Below are positions 34,456-43,526 of a DNA stretch of 64,000 nt, piece by piece. The DNA is from Nitrospira sp. (GTDB taxonomy: Bacteria > Nitrospirota > Nitrospiria > Nitrospirales > Nitrospiraceae). How positions within the stretch are numbered: the first letter of the stretch is position 1; every line of letters starts with the position of its first letter. The stretch lies in assembly GCA_005116745.1 (NCBI GenBank), contig SWDS01000010.1, positions 338,432 through 402,431 on the forward strand. Reading direction: 5' to 3'. The translations under genes and the position numbers were made by a program. The notes beneath the pieces were generated by a model that was not told where the DNA came from, searched no databases, and saw only the letters and a program-made list of their open reading frames with translations.

Positions 34456-35514
34456 TTAGGCGGCTCCGGTCATCGGTGAACCGAAGAGATTGGGGTTCAT
34501 ACTCCGGGACTGTGCTTCGGCCTTATGAACGATTCCCCGCGTCACGAGATCGACCAACGCCATGTCCATGGTTTGCATGCCGTCCTTTTGGCTTGCCTGC
34601 ATGATCCCCGGGATTTGGTGCAGTTTGGCCTCACGGATAAGATTACGTACGGCCGTTGTCGCCATCATGATTTCGAGTGCGGCGACGCGTCCGCCGGTTT
34701 TCTTCTTCAGTAGCGTTTGGGTCAGCACGGCTTCCAAGGCCTCCGAGAGCTGTGTTCTGATTTGTGCCTGCTGCGCCGGCGGGAAGGCGTCGATGATGCG
34801 GTCGATTGTTTTGGGCGCGCTCGAAGTGTGGAGGGTGCCGAAGACCAAGTGTCCGGTTTCTGCGGCGGTCAAGGCTAACTGAATCGTCTCCAAGTCCCGC
34901 ATTTCGCCCACCAGGACGATGTCCGGATCTTCGCGAAGCGCCGACTTCAGGGCATTGGCGAACGAGAGCGTATGGACGCCGAGTTCTCGTTGATTGACCA
35001 GGCATTTCTTGGATTTGTGAACAAATTCGATGGGATCCTCAATGGTGATGATGTGACCTTCGAATGTGTTGTTCAGATAATCCACCATCGCCGCGAGCGT
35101 GGTGGATTTTCCTGAGCCTGTCGGTCCGGTCACCAGGATCAATCCCTTTTCCTTGTCGCATAGTTGTCGAAGAATCGGCGGCATGCCGAGTTTTTCCAAC
35201 GGGACAATGGTGGTCGGAATGTTCCGAAAGACGGCGCCCAATCCCCGTTGTTGCACAAACACGTTGACGCGAAAACGGGCGATGTCTCCAAGCTCGAAAG
35301 AAAAGTCACATTCTCGCTTTTCCTCAAACGTCTTTCGTTGAGAGTCGCTCATCATGTCGTAGATGAGGGCGTGTGTTTCGTCAGGAGTCAGGGGAGGGTG
35401 GTCAAGTTTTTTGAGATCGCCATGAATGCGAATCATCGGAGGTTCGCCGGCACTGATGTGACAGTCGGAGGCACCCTCCTTGACAGAGAACGTCAGCAGC
35501 TTCGAAATATCCAT
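34456..35514 (-). CDS. pilT: Type IV pilus retraction ATPase PilT
   Basis: A 352-residue ATPase that depolymerises type IV pili for twitching and DNA uptake. N-terminal PAS-like region (ASDCHISAGEPPMIRIHG), Walker A VTGPTGSGKSTTLAAM, Asp box ITIEDPIEFVHKSKKCLVNQ, Walker B VLVGEMRDLETI, His box VFGTLHTSSAPKTIDRI and the C-terminal AVRNLIREAK that defines PilT. Start at 35514. It is upstream of pilU in a two-gene unit. Confidence 0.94.
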   Translation of the reverse strand: MDISKLLTFSVKEGASDCHISAGEPPMIRIHGDLKKLDHPPLTPDETHALIYDMMSDSQRKTFEEKRECDFSFELGDIARFRVNVFVQQRGLGAVFRNIPTTIVPLEKLGMPPILRQLCDKEKGLILVTGPTGSGKSTTLAAMVDYLNNTFEGHIITIEDPIEFVHKSKKCLVNQRELGVHTLSFANALKSALREDPDIVLVGEMRDLETIQLALTAAETGHLVFGTLHTSSAPKTIDRIIDAFPPAQQAQIRTQLSEALEAVLTQTLLKKKTGGRVAALEIMMATTAVRNLIREAKLHQIPGIMQASQKDGMQTMDMALVDLVTRGIVHKAEAQSRSMNPNLFGSPMTGAA

Positions 35515-35631
35515 CGCCCGTAATCCTCGTGTGATGGGTTGTTTGTGTGGTGAAAATCTTCCGTGATCATGCCATAGGACAACATGAAAGCAAGAAAATA
35601 GCCGGAAGGTGCGGGCTGATAAGGAGGTGGG

Positions 35632-36792
35632 CTAGAGGAGGCCGGTCTCACGACCGGCGAGGTCTAGTGCATGAAGTGCTTCGTCGATCTGCTCCGTCGT
35701 GTGTTCCGATGTCACCGTGAAACGTATCCGACTGGTTCCATCCGGAACAGTCGGTGGCCTGATTGCGGAAGCGTAGATTCTATGAGTGAGTAGCCGTTCG
35801 GCGAATGCTAATGCAGTGGCGGCATTGCCCACCAGGATTGGTAGAATTGGACTGACGGTCGGAGTCATCCGAAAACCAAGCGTCTGTATTCCATTGAACA
35901 GCCGTTGTCGATTTGACCAGAGCCGCGTCCGACGTTCGGGCTCACGTTGAATGACCGCGATCGCAGCCGAGGCTGCCGCTGCGATGGAGGGTGGAAGTGC
36001 TGTTGTGAAAATGAACGGACGGGTCACGTTGACCAAATACTGAATCAGGTCGTTGGGTCCAACCATGTAGGCGCCATGGCTTCCCAGTGCTTTACTGAGT
36101 GTCCCCATGTGAAACGGGATCCGCTGCTCCAAACCAAAGTGCTCGATCGTTCCCCGACCGGTCGGCCCCATGATGCCGGTCCCGTGGGCATCATCGACAT
36201 ACAACGTCGCCTCGTATCGCTCGGCCAGCGAGGCCAGATCAGACAACGGAGCGAGATCGCCGTCCATGCTGAAGAGTCCTTCTGTGATGATGAGCGTGGG
36301 ACGACTCGCGCTTCGTCGTCGAAGCAATGACTCCAGATGTGCACAGTCTCGATGGCGGAATACTCGAAGATCGGCACGGCTCAATCGACATCCATCGATG
36401 AGACTTGCATGACACAGTCGATCCGCTAGAATCAGGCCTCCTTGCCCGATGAGGTTCGGAATGACACCGATATTGGCTAGATAACCGGCTCCGAACAGCA
36501 GCGCGGCTTCCGTCCCCTTAAACGTCGCGAGGGAGGTTTCGAGATGCGTATGGGGAGGAAGGGTTCCACTGACTAAGCGAGAAGCTCCGGATCCCGCTCC
36601 ATACTGTTCAGTTGCATGGATGGCGGCACGGATGACTTCCGGATGGGTTGCCAGTCCCAGGTAATCGTTGGAGGACAGCAAGATGACCTCGCGCCCTGCA
36701 TGGTGGATCGTCGGTCCTGTGCCTGATTCCAATGGAGACAGTCGGCGCATGAGCGATCGGTCGGCGAGTTGTTGGAGTCTGCGTTGAAACAT
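35632..36792 (-). CDS. bioF: 8-Amino-7-oxononanoate synthase
   Basis: A 386-residue PLP enzyme of the alpha-oxoamine synthase family that condenses pimeloyl-ACP/CoA with alanine in biotin synthesis. Motifs: SSNDYLGLATHPEV, GAGSGASRLVSGTLPPHTHLE, LYVDDAHGTGIMGP and the Schiff-base lysine in MGTLSKALGSHGAY. The alternative, a 2-amino-3-ketobutyrate CoA ligase, is less likely given the sequence near HGTG. No other bio gene is next to it. Confidence 0.88.
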   Translation of the reverse strand: MFQRRLQQLADRSLMRRLSPLESGTGPTIHHAGREVILLSSNDYLGLATHPEVIRAAIHATEQYGAGSGASRLVSGTLPPHTHLETSLATFKGTEAALLFGAGYLANIGVIPNLIGQGGLILADRLCHASLIDGCRLSRADLRVFRHRDCAHLESLLRRRSASRPTLIITEGLFSMDGDLAPLSDLASLAERYEATLYVDDAHGTGIMGPTGRGTIEHFGLEQRIPFHMGTLSKALGSHGAYMVGPNDLIQYLVNVTRPFIFTTALPPSIAAAASAAIAVIQREPERRTRLWSNRQRLFNGIQTLGFRMTPTVSPILPILVGNAATALAFAERLLTHRIYASAIRPPTVPDGTSRIRFTVTSEHTTEQIDEALHALDLAGRETGLL

Positions 36793-36862
36793 GCTGGTTG
36801 AAAAACTCTTATCAGATCTTCGCTTGTGTCGTAACCCTGTGAATGAGTTCGTTCTGATTACA

Positions 36863-36892
36863 TTGACAACGGGAATTCATCCTTAGTATAAA
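36863..36892 (+). promoter_or_regulatory. Sigma-70-type promoter
   Basis: TTGACA (36863-36868), an 18-bp spacer and TATAAA (36887-36892), about 54 bp before the ATG of the TPR protein at 36946. A good match to the consensus and well placed between divergent genes. Confidence 0.7.
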
Positions 36893-36945
36893 GCATCGGT
36901 TCTGGGGCAGAAAGCTGGTTCTCAACCATTAGGTGATGATTTCTG

Positions 36946-37716
36946 ATGACATATCGAATTAAAGTTCCACCTCGGACGTTGCCAGTGGATGAAGCTCACC
37001 TCGTGAGCGGGCTTGAGCACTGGATGCTTAGACTGGCGACCTACCGCTGGTCGATTGTGGTTGGGTGTGTGCTTCTCCTTCTGATGGGGGGAGGAGTCTG
37101 GGGTGTCTTGTGGTTTGACGCACAAAATGCCGAGAAGGCGCAGGATCTTGAACGAGAAGCGACCGTCCATCTATTTGCCCGTGCGGCCAGTGATCCGCAG
37201 AAAGCGGCAGCCAATTTAAAAGAAGCGATTGCCCTGTATCAGCGGGTGGTCAATGAGTATCCGCGCACTCCGACGGCCCCGCTCGCGCAATTCAGCCTCG
37301 GCAATGCCTATCTTCAGTCGAACGATCTTGCGTCAGCGATCGAGGCGTATAACCGGTTTATTTCTACGTATGGGACTCATGTGTCGCTTCTCGGTCTCGT
37401 GTATCAAAAACTAGGTTATGCGTACCAGCTCAAGGGGGACCTTGAGCAAGCGGTCAAAGCCTACTTGGCGATCCTCGAGATTCCAGGCGCAATGAATCGG
37501 GATCATGCGCTCTTCGAGGCTGCCAGATTGGAAGAGAATCGTTCGAAGTCCGATGAAGCTTTGAAACATTATCAAGAGCTGATGAAGACCTATCCAAACT
37601 CTCCGCTGACGAGCGAATCCGCCATGCGTGTGAAGGTGATGGAGGCGAAGAAAAATCCTGAGCCAACACCGGTCGCTCCCGCTCTTTCAGCACCCATCAA
37701 GCCCGCTAAACCATAG
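36946..37716 (+). CDS. Membrane-anchored TPR protein (YfgM-like)
   Basis: A 256-residue protein. Residues about 38-58 form one membrane segment (WSIVVGCVLLLLMGGGVWG), preceded by a short cytoplasmic tail. The periplasmic part has TPR repeats: LKEAIALYQRVVNEYPRTPTA, FSLGNAYLQSNDLASAIEAYN, QKLGYAYQLKGDLEQAVKAYL and EALKHYQELMKTYPNSPLT, and a Pro/Ala-rich tail. The layout resembles YfgM/AncA, ancillary to the SecYEG translocon, but the match is only architectural. The last column of 10 residues is low in complexity. Confidence 0.82.
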   Translation: MTYRIKVPPRTLPVDEAHLVSGLEHWMLRLATYRWSIVVGCVLLLLMGGGVWGVLWFDAQNAEKAQDLEREATVHLFARAASDPQKAAANLKEAIALYQRVVNEYPRTPTAPLAQFSLGNAYLQSNDLASAIEAYNRFISTYGTHVSLLGLVYQKLGYAYQLKGDLEQAVKAYLAILEIPGAMNRDHALFEAARLEENRSKSDEALKHYQELMKTYPNSPLTSESAMRVKVMEAKKNPEPTPVAPALSAPIKPAKP

Positions 37717-37777
37717 GCTACTTACCCTCTCGGTTGGCGAGCAGCAGGTGCAGCAATCTTTGCGGGAAGGCTAGTTG

Positions 37778-39079
37778 CTACCGACCGATGTTCAGCAGTT
37801 CACCGGTTTTAAGAACAGGACCCGAAAGGTTATTGTGGGACTTGAGGGTCTTCATGGGAATCCTGAATCTTCGAGAAATCTTTTCAAGCGTATCGCCCCC
37901 TCGGACTCGATACCAGTGAGCAGAACCAGTCTTGGCCTGTCGAACCTGTCGATCCTGAATTACTGGCAGGGGAGGAAACTTGTATGTGGGAACTCGTTCA
38001 ATCAATTCCAACACTTTTGCACTCATTCCAAGAGGAATTTTGAGATGGTAAGCCGTATCGCCTGGAGGTGTCGCATCTCGCCGAAGCTCCGGATTCAGTA
38101 GCCGAAGCTCGTTATAAGGGATGCCGGTGACGTTTGAAATAGCCCGGAAATGCAATGGTCGGGTGACGACGACCTCTTCGAATTCATGCAAAGGAGCAGG
38201 ATCTTGCTTGAACCCGTATTGGTCGGGGTTCTTCGCAATGATCGTCGCAGCCATAATTCGGGGAACGTATTGCTTTGTCTCTAGTCGAATGAGCTTCGTT
38301 CGTGAGATCTCTGAGAAGGATTCGACCTGCGCTTTGTGAAGAGCCCGTAGCACCTTCCCTTCGCCCGCATTGTAGGCCGCCATGGCCAAAGGCCACGCGC
38401 CGAATATATCGTAGAGGTCTCGCAGGTACCGGGCTGCAGCTACGGTGGATTTGATCGGGTCGCGTCGTTCGTCAACGTAGTGATCGATCCGCAACCCATA
38501 GAGCAATCCGGTCCCTTTCATGAATTGCCATGGGCCCGTGGCTTTTGCCCGTGAATAGGCGTACGGGTTGAACCCGCTCTCAACAAGGGAGAGATTCACG
38601 AGGTCACTCGGAAGATTAAACTCGGCAAAAATGTTTTCGACCAGCGGGCGATAGCGGCTGAAGCGCAGGAGCCATTGTTCAAAGCGACTACGAATAGAGG
38701 TATTGAAAAAATGAATGTGGCTTTGCACGGACTGATCCATGACGACGGGAATGTTGTAGACGGTGCCCAGATTGTCCGTATTCGTGGTGCCTTGAGCGGT
38801 TGCGTCTCCGAGCTGTTCGGGCTTGTCCTCGGTGGAAGATAAATCAGGGGGCGAGAGCGTCAGCTCAGGCTCCAACGGGACGAGGTTTGGATCGACATCG
38901 TCCTCCTGCAAGGGCCCCACATCGGGAGTTGAAACAATGCTTGAAGGAAGACCTGGGGGAATGTCGTCTGCCCAACTTCCACATGGGTGCATCAACGCAC
39001 TTGTGCCGATGATCCAACATGCAACGACCATTGTTCTGGTGACTGATTGTGGGGATCGCGTAGACATTATGAGCAGCAT
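37778..39079 (-). CDS. mltD: Lytic murein transglycosylase MltD-like
   Basis: A 433-residue secreted or membrane-anchored peptidoglycan hydrolase. N-terminal hydrophobic segment (MVVACWIIGTSALM), an acidic linker, then the SLT catalytic domain at about residues 155-290 with LPSDLVNLSLVESGFNPYAYS (catalytic Glu in VESGFN), ATGPWQFM and AAYNAGEGKV. A first LysM-like segment lies around 310-350 (RPLHFRAISNVTGIPYNEL), and a clear C-terminal LysM at 390-433 (YRVRGGDTLEKISRRF). It cleaves the glycan strand by forming 1,6-anhydro-MurNAc. Start at 39079 is uncertain; ATG 39031 is close to the hydrophobic segment. Confidence 0.9.
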   Translation of the reverse strand: MLLIMSTRSPQSVTRTMVVACWIIGTSALMHPCGSWADDIPPGLPSSIVSTPDVGPLQEDDVDPNLVPLEPELTLSPPDLSSTEDKPEQLGDATAQGTTNTDNLGTVYNIPVVMDQSVQSHIHFFNTSIRSRFEQWLLRFSRYRPLVENIFAEFNLPSDLVNLSLVESGFNPYAYSRAKATGPWQFMKGTGLLYGLRIDHYVDERRDPIKSTVAAARYLRDLYDIFGAWPLAMAAYNAGEGKVLRALHKAQVESFSEISRTKLIRLETKQYVPRIMAATIIAKNPDQYGFKQDPAPLHEFEEVVVTRPLHFRAISNVTGIPYNELRLLNPELRRDATPPGDTAYHLKIPLGMSAKVLELIERVPTYKFPPLPVIQDRQVRQAKTGSAHWYRVRGGDTLEKISRRFRIPMKTLKSHNNLSGPVLKTGELLNIGR

Positions 39080-39350
39080 CTGTGTGAAGTGAGCCTATCC
39101 ATCCATCGCAGACTTGTCAAGAAAGGAGGAGGGAAGGCCTGGTCTTCTTGTGTCATATCGGGAAGTCGAAGGGCGATGACGGGTGAGCGACTGAAAGATG
39201 TTCCATCATGTCCCCGCGAGAGGAAAATTCCTGATGTGGGCTTCGTTTGCGTGGGTCGATTTCTTGACAGTCTCCCGGCGCAAATGATAGCGTACCGCCT
39301 CTCCTAGTGGTACCCCACCAGCAATTGCAATTGTGAAGGAGGATCGATCG

Positions 39351-40493
39351 ATGTTGAAGCGGTATCTCTTGGCTCCCGGCCCAACGCCCATCCCCCCAGA
39401 AGTGTTGCTGGCGATGGCTCGTCCAATGATCCATCACCGTGCACCAGAGTTTGATCCGATCTTCGCGGAGGTTCGGGAAGGACTAAAGTGGCTGTTTCAA
39501 ACGCGGAACGATGTCCTGATGTTGGCGGCGTCCGGTACGGGCGGTATGGAAGGGTCCGTATCGAACTTTTTGTCACCCGGCGACAAGGCGCTGTATGTCA
39601 ACGCAGGCAAGTTTGGGGAACGCTGGGGCAAAATCTGTAAGACCTTTGGAGTCCAAGCGACCGAGCTCAAAGTCGAGTGGGGACAGGCCGTTAATCCACA
39701 ACAGGTGGCCGATGCGTTGAAGAAAGACCCGTCAATCAAAGCAGTATATCTGCAGGCTAGCGAGACGTCGACTGGGGTCTCCCATGATGTCAAGGCGCTG
39801 GGTGAACTCATAAAAGGCTATGACAATACTATTTTGGTGGTTGATGCCATTACGGCGCTGGGCGTGTTTGATATCAAGACTGATGCCTGGGGCTTGGATG
39901 TCGTGATCACAGGCTCTCAGAAGGCTCTGATGCTCCCTCCCGGTATGGCGTTTGTCAGTGTCAGCGACAAGGCTTGGGCTCTGGCTGACAAGGCCAAGAA
40001 TGCCGCCTTCTACTTTAATTTCAAAAAAGAGCGTGAAACTCAAACCAAAAACCAGACTGCCTGGACCCCAACGGTCTCCCTCATCGTTGGACTTCAAGAG
40101 GTCTTCCGAATAATGAAGGCGGAGGGGCTGGAAAACATGTTTGCACGGCAGGGACGGCTGGCTCTGGCGATGCGAGAAGGGGTGAAGGCCGCCGGAATGT
40201 CGCTGTTCGCGAAAGAATCGCCGAGCGATGCCTTGACGGCGGTCTGTGCCCCTGATGGAATTGATGGACAGGCGATCTATAAGAATCTCCGTGTACAATA
40301 CGGCATGACGGCGGCCGGCGGCCAGGATCACCTGAAGGGGAAGATCTTTCGACTGTCTCACATGGGGTATGCGGATTCGTTTGACGTGATCGCCGCATTG
40401 GCCGCCACCGAAATGGTCCTGAAAGGACTCGGTCATTCTGTGAAGCTGGGAAGCGGTGTCGGAAAAGCGCAAGAAATCTTAATGGCAAAGTAA
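39351..40493 (+). CDS. Class V aminotransferase (AGXT-like; likely phosphoserine or serine-glyoxylate aminotransferase)
   Basis: A 380-residue PLP enzyme of the alanine-glyoxylate/serine-pyruvate type. Motifs: YLLAPGPTPIPPEV, MLAASGTGGMEG, LVVDAITALGVFDI and the Schiff-base lysine in VVITGSQKALMLPPG. Its location right before serA suggests that it carries out the phosphoserine aminotransferase step, replacing SerC, as described for AGXT-like enzymes in some thermophiles and archaea; that role is an inference. Start ATG 39351 has GAAGGAGG (39335-39342) upstream; the GTG at 39333 would overlap that site. Confidence 0.88.
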   Translation: MLKRYLLAPGPTPIPPEVLLAMARPMIHHRAPEFDPIFAEVREGLKWLFQTRNDVLMLAASGTGGMEGSVSNFLSPGDKALYVNAGKFGERWGKICKTFGVQATELKVEWGQAVNPQQVADALKKDPSIKAVYLQASETSTGVSHDVKALGELIKGYDNTILVVDAITALGVFDIKTDAWGLDVVITGSQKALMLPPGMAFVSVSDKAWALADKAKNAAFYFNFKKERETQTKNQTAWTPTVSLIVGLQEVFRIMKAEGLENMFARQGRLALAMREGVKAAGMSLFAKESPSDALTAVCAPDGIDGQAIYKNLRVQYGMTAAGGQDHLKGKIFRLSHMGYADSFDVIAALAATEMVLKGLGHSVKLGSGVGKAQEILMAK

Positions 40494-40510
40494 TCACGGC
40501 GAGGATGCAC

Positions 40511-42109
40511 ATGGCCGCAGCGGGAATGAAGATTCTGATCAGTGACAGCCTGTCGAAACAGGGTGTTGAGGCGCTTGAGAAAGCTGGATTCACCGTGGTG
40601 GTGAAATCCAAGATGTCGAAGGACGAGCTATTTAAAGAGATTAAGGATGCCGACGGGCTCATCGTGCGATCCGGCACCAAGGTGACCGCGGAACTGATCG
40701 CGGCAGCAGAGAAACTCAAGGTCGTCGGAAGGGCTGGGTCCGGCCTGGATAATGTCGACACGCCTGCCGCGACCCGTCGCGGCATCGTTGTCATGAACAC
40801 GCCGGGAGGCAACACTGTCACTACGGCTGAACATACGATGTCGATGATCTGTGCGATGAGTCGGCGCATTCCCCAAGCCACCGCGTCGGTGAAGGCCGGC
40901 AAATGGGAAAAAGACAAATTTATGGGCATCGAGCTCTACAATAAGGTGCTCGGCATCATCGGCGCAGGGCAGATTGGCAGTCATCTGACCAAGATGGCCC
41001 AGGGGATCGGCATGAGCGTCGTCGCGTTTGACCCGTACTTGGCGGCCGAGCGGGCCGAGCGAATGGGTGTGACGATGCTGGATCTCGAAGAACTATTCAA
41101 GCGGGCGGACGTTATTTCGGTCCATACGCCGCTGACCCCGGAGACACGTGGGATCATCAACGCGCAGGCCATCGCCAAGATGAAACCCGGCGTGCTCATC
41201 GCAAATTGCGCCCGAGGCGGTATTATCAATGAACAGGATTTATGCGAAGCCTTGAAAACCAAGCGCGTCGCCGCCGCTGCCTTTGACGTGTTTGAAGAGG
41301 AACCGGTCAAGCCTGACAATCCGCTCCTTGCCTTGGATAACTTCATCTGCACCCCACATATCGGAGCCCAAACGATTGAGGCTCAGGAAAACGTTGCGAT
41401 TGGCATTGCTGAGCAGCTGGTCGACTACTTTACGAAGGGAGTGGCGAAGGGGGCCGTCAATATTCCGTCGGTCGCTCCGGAGTTGTTGCCTCGGTTGCAA
41501 CCATTTCTGGCGCTGGCAGAAAAGCTCGGTGCGCTTCAAACTCAACTTGTTCAAGGGGGAATCGAACGAGTGACGGTGGAATACAGCGGGGAGGTCACCA
41601 CGCTTTCCATCGCACCGTTGACCATCGCCGTCTTAAAAGGCCTGCTCAGTCCGATCATGGAACATCCGGTGAACTATGTGAATGCCCCGATTGTGGCGAA
41701 AGAGCGAGGTATTGAAGTCAAAGAAATTAAGAGCTCCGATGCCGGGGATTTCACGAGCTTGATCCGGGTTCGGGTTGAGGCTGGCAAGGTTTCGCATCAA
41801 GTCGCGGGGACGCTGTATCATAAGAAAGATGCCCGCGTGACGGAGATCGAACAATTTAAGGTTGAAGTAGTGCCTGAAGGACATATGCTGTTGATTCATA
41901 ACGTTGACCGTCCAGGGGTTATCGGTATGGTTGGAAAGGTCCTAGGGGATCAGGGTATCAATATCTTACGGATGCAGTGTGCCTTGGAGAAGCGAGGAGG
42001 GGATGCGTTGCTGATCATTGGTTCCGATACGGAATTCCCATCTGCGGTCCTGGATCAGATTCGTTCCAGCTCGAATATTTTGTCCGTCAAGGTCGCCAAC
42101 CTTTTATAA
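40511..42109 (+). CDS. serA: D-3-phosphoglycerate dehydrogenase
   Basis: A 532-residue enzyme of the long SerA type, oxidising 3-phosphoglycerate to 3-phosphohydroxypyruvate for serine synthesis. N-terminal KILISDSLSKQG, substrate domain VVGRAGSGLDNVDTPAATRRG, NAD-binding LGIIGAGQIGSHLTKMAQG, catalytic region KPGVLIANCARGGIIN and FEEEPV, C-terminal ASB domain and the ACT domain (HNVDRPGVIGMVGKVLGDQG) for serine feedback. The starts ATG 40505 and 40511 are in frame; 40511 has GAGG at a spacing of six and is preferred. Serine feedback is likely but not certain. Confidence 0.95.
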   Translation: MAAAGMKILISDSLSKQGVEALEKAGFTVVVKSKMSKDELFKEIKDADGLIVRSGTKVTAELIAAAEKLKVVGRAGSGLDNVDTPAATRRGIVVMNTPGGNTVTTAEHTMSMICAMSRRIPQATASVKAGKWEKDKFMGIELYNKVLGIIGAGQIGSHLTKMAQGIGMSVVAFDPYLAAERAERMGVTMLDLEELFKRADVISVHTPLTPETRGIINAQAIAKMKPGVLIANCARGGIINEQDLCEALKTKRVAAAAFDVFEEEPVKPDNPLLALDNFICTPHIGAQTIEAQENVAIGIAEQLVDYFTKGVAKGAVNIPSVAPELLPRLQPFLALAEKLGALQTQLVQGGIERVTVEYSGEVTTLSIAPLTIAVLKGLLSPIMEHPVNYVNAPIVAKERGIEVKEIKSSDAGDFTSLIRVRVEAGKVSHQVAGTLYHKKDARVTEIEQFKVEVVPEGHMLLIHNVDRPGVIGMVGKVLGDQGINILRMQCALEKRGGDALLIIGSDTEFPSAVLDQIRSSSNILSVKVANLL

Positions 42110-42131
42110 CGGTTCTCGCGACCAGGTACTT

Positions 42132-43526
42132 ATGGCCTCTGCTCCTCCGGTGCGTAGGACTTCTTCGGGGCAGCCCCCTTCTTTGCGTGAGCATTCATTG
42201 GTTCCGGTTGGGATGGCCACCATCCTCCCGGAGGCTGCCTGCCAGGTTCGGCACCTGGAAGCTGAATTGCTGGCGTCCTGTCATCGTTTTGGGTACGACG
42301 AGATTATCCTTCCGACGTTCGAGTACCTCGATGTGTTGGCACCTGGCCTCGAACTGACGCTATTAGAGAATTCCTATAAGATCGTTGACCGGACGACCGG
42401 CCGTATTCTGTTGTTGCGGCCAGACGTCACGGCGCAGATTGCCCGTTCTGTGGCGATGGGCATGGTGGGCACGCACTTTCCGTTGCGCCTGTCGTACCGG
42501 GCAACCGTCTTTCGGTATGAACCGGAACATGCCGGCCGAGATCGTGAAATTTTTCAGGTTGGCGCTGAGTTGATCGGGGCTGATGATGCGTCCGCCGATA
42601 GTGAAATCATCATCCTGTTGATCGAGTGCCTGCGACAGGTTGGATTGCGTTCATTCAAGATTTCACTGGGGCATGTCGGGTTTTTCAAGGGGCTTCTCAT
42701 CCGTGCAGGACTGTCGCCGGAAGGGCAGAAGCGGGCCGAACACGCAGCGGCAAGAAGAGATCTACCGAGGCTGGGAGAGATCCTGTCGCAGGAGCGAGTG
42801 ACCAAACGATCAGCTCACAGAATTTTGGACGTGCTGGAGCTGTGTGGACAAGCTGAAGTTCTCTCGAAAGGACGCACATTAGCCAAGGGTGAACGGCCAC
42901 TGGTCCAAGCGTTGGACCGACTGGAGAACGTGTACCAGTTGCTCTGCGCAACGGGGTTTCAAGAGACCGTTTTGTTGGATCTTGGAGAATTCAGAGGGTT
43001 CGACTACTATGACGGGATCGTCTTTGACGTCTTTACCGAGGGTATTGGCGTGGAGTTAGGCGGTGGTGGACGCTATGACCAGCTCATCGGACGATTTGGT
43101 CGGAACCTTCCATCGACCGGATTTGCCCTCACTGTGGACCGACTCTTTCGCGGACTGAGCCTTCCAGATAGGACAAAGTCTGTGGGGCCAGAGGTCTTGG
43201 TCGTCGCGCCTCGTGGATTGTCGACGCGATTAGTTTCGGTCGCACAACAACTTCGCCAGGCGGGGATACGAACGGTTCAACAAGCGGTAGATCCATCGGG
43301 ACGGGACTTGGTTGATATTGCGGCCAAGGCTGGTCTTGAAGCGAATATCGGTACCATTATAGTCATCGGTGTGGACCGTTCCAAGCCTGAGCAGGTCGTG
43401 GTGCTCCATCCGGGGGACGGGCGAGGAAGCGTAGGATCGCCCGGTCGCGCTCATCTTCGCAAGAGAACGGTCTCGATCGCAGGCCTCATCGCAAGCCTGC
43501 GTGCCGACTTTGAAGGGGCCGTATGA
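42132..43526 (+). CDS. hisZ: ATP phosphoribosyltransferase regulatory subunit (HisZ-like)
   Basis: A 464-residue HisRS paralogue. The core DEIILPTFEYLDVL, RILLLRPDVTAQIARSVA (the HisZ form of the motif that is RPE-GTA in true HisRS), VFRYEPEHAGRDREIFQVGAE, and a DYYDGIVFDVF and GGGGRYDQLIGRFG catalytic-like region. HisZ activates the short HisG in histidine synthesis. It is about 70 residues longer than ordinary HisZ because of a C-terminal anticodon-binding-like domain (EVLVVAPRGLSTRLVSVAQQL). The ATG at 42132 starts 22 bp after serA. The last 4 bases overlap the next gene. Confidence 0.85.
   Translation: MASAPPVRRTSSGQPPSLREHSLVPVGMATILPEAACQVRHLEAELLASCHRFGYDEIILPTFEYLDVLAPGLELTLLENSYKIVDRTTGRILLLRPDVTAQIARSVAMGMVGTHFPLRLSYRATVFRYEPEHAGRDREIFQVGAELIGADDASADSEIIILLIECLRQVGLRSFKISLGHVGFFKGLLIRAGLSPEGQKRAEHAAARRDLPRLGEILSQERVTKRSAHRILDVLELCGQAEVLSKGRTLAKGERPLVQALDRLENVYQLLCATGFQETVLLDLGEFRGFDYYDGIVFDVFTEGIGVELGGGGRYDQLIGRFGRNLPSTGFALTVDRLFRGLSLPDRTKSVGPEVLVVAPRGLSTRLVSVAQQLRQAGIRTVQQAVDPSGRDLVDIAAKAGLEANIGTIIVIGVDRSKPEQVVVLHPGDGRGSVGSPGRAHLRKRTVSIAGLIASLRADFEGAV

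Noticed and set aside
39732-40472. Minus-strand frame of 246 codons within the aminotransferase gene
   Set aside because: Antisense of a conserved PLP enzyme with all motifs intact on the plus strand.
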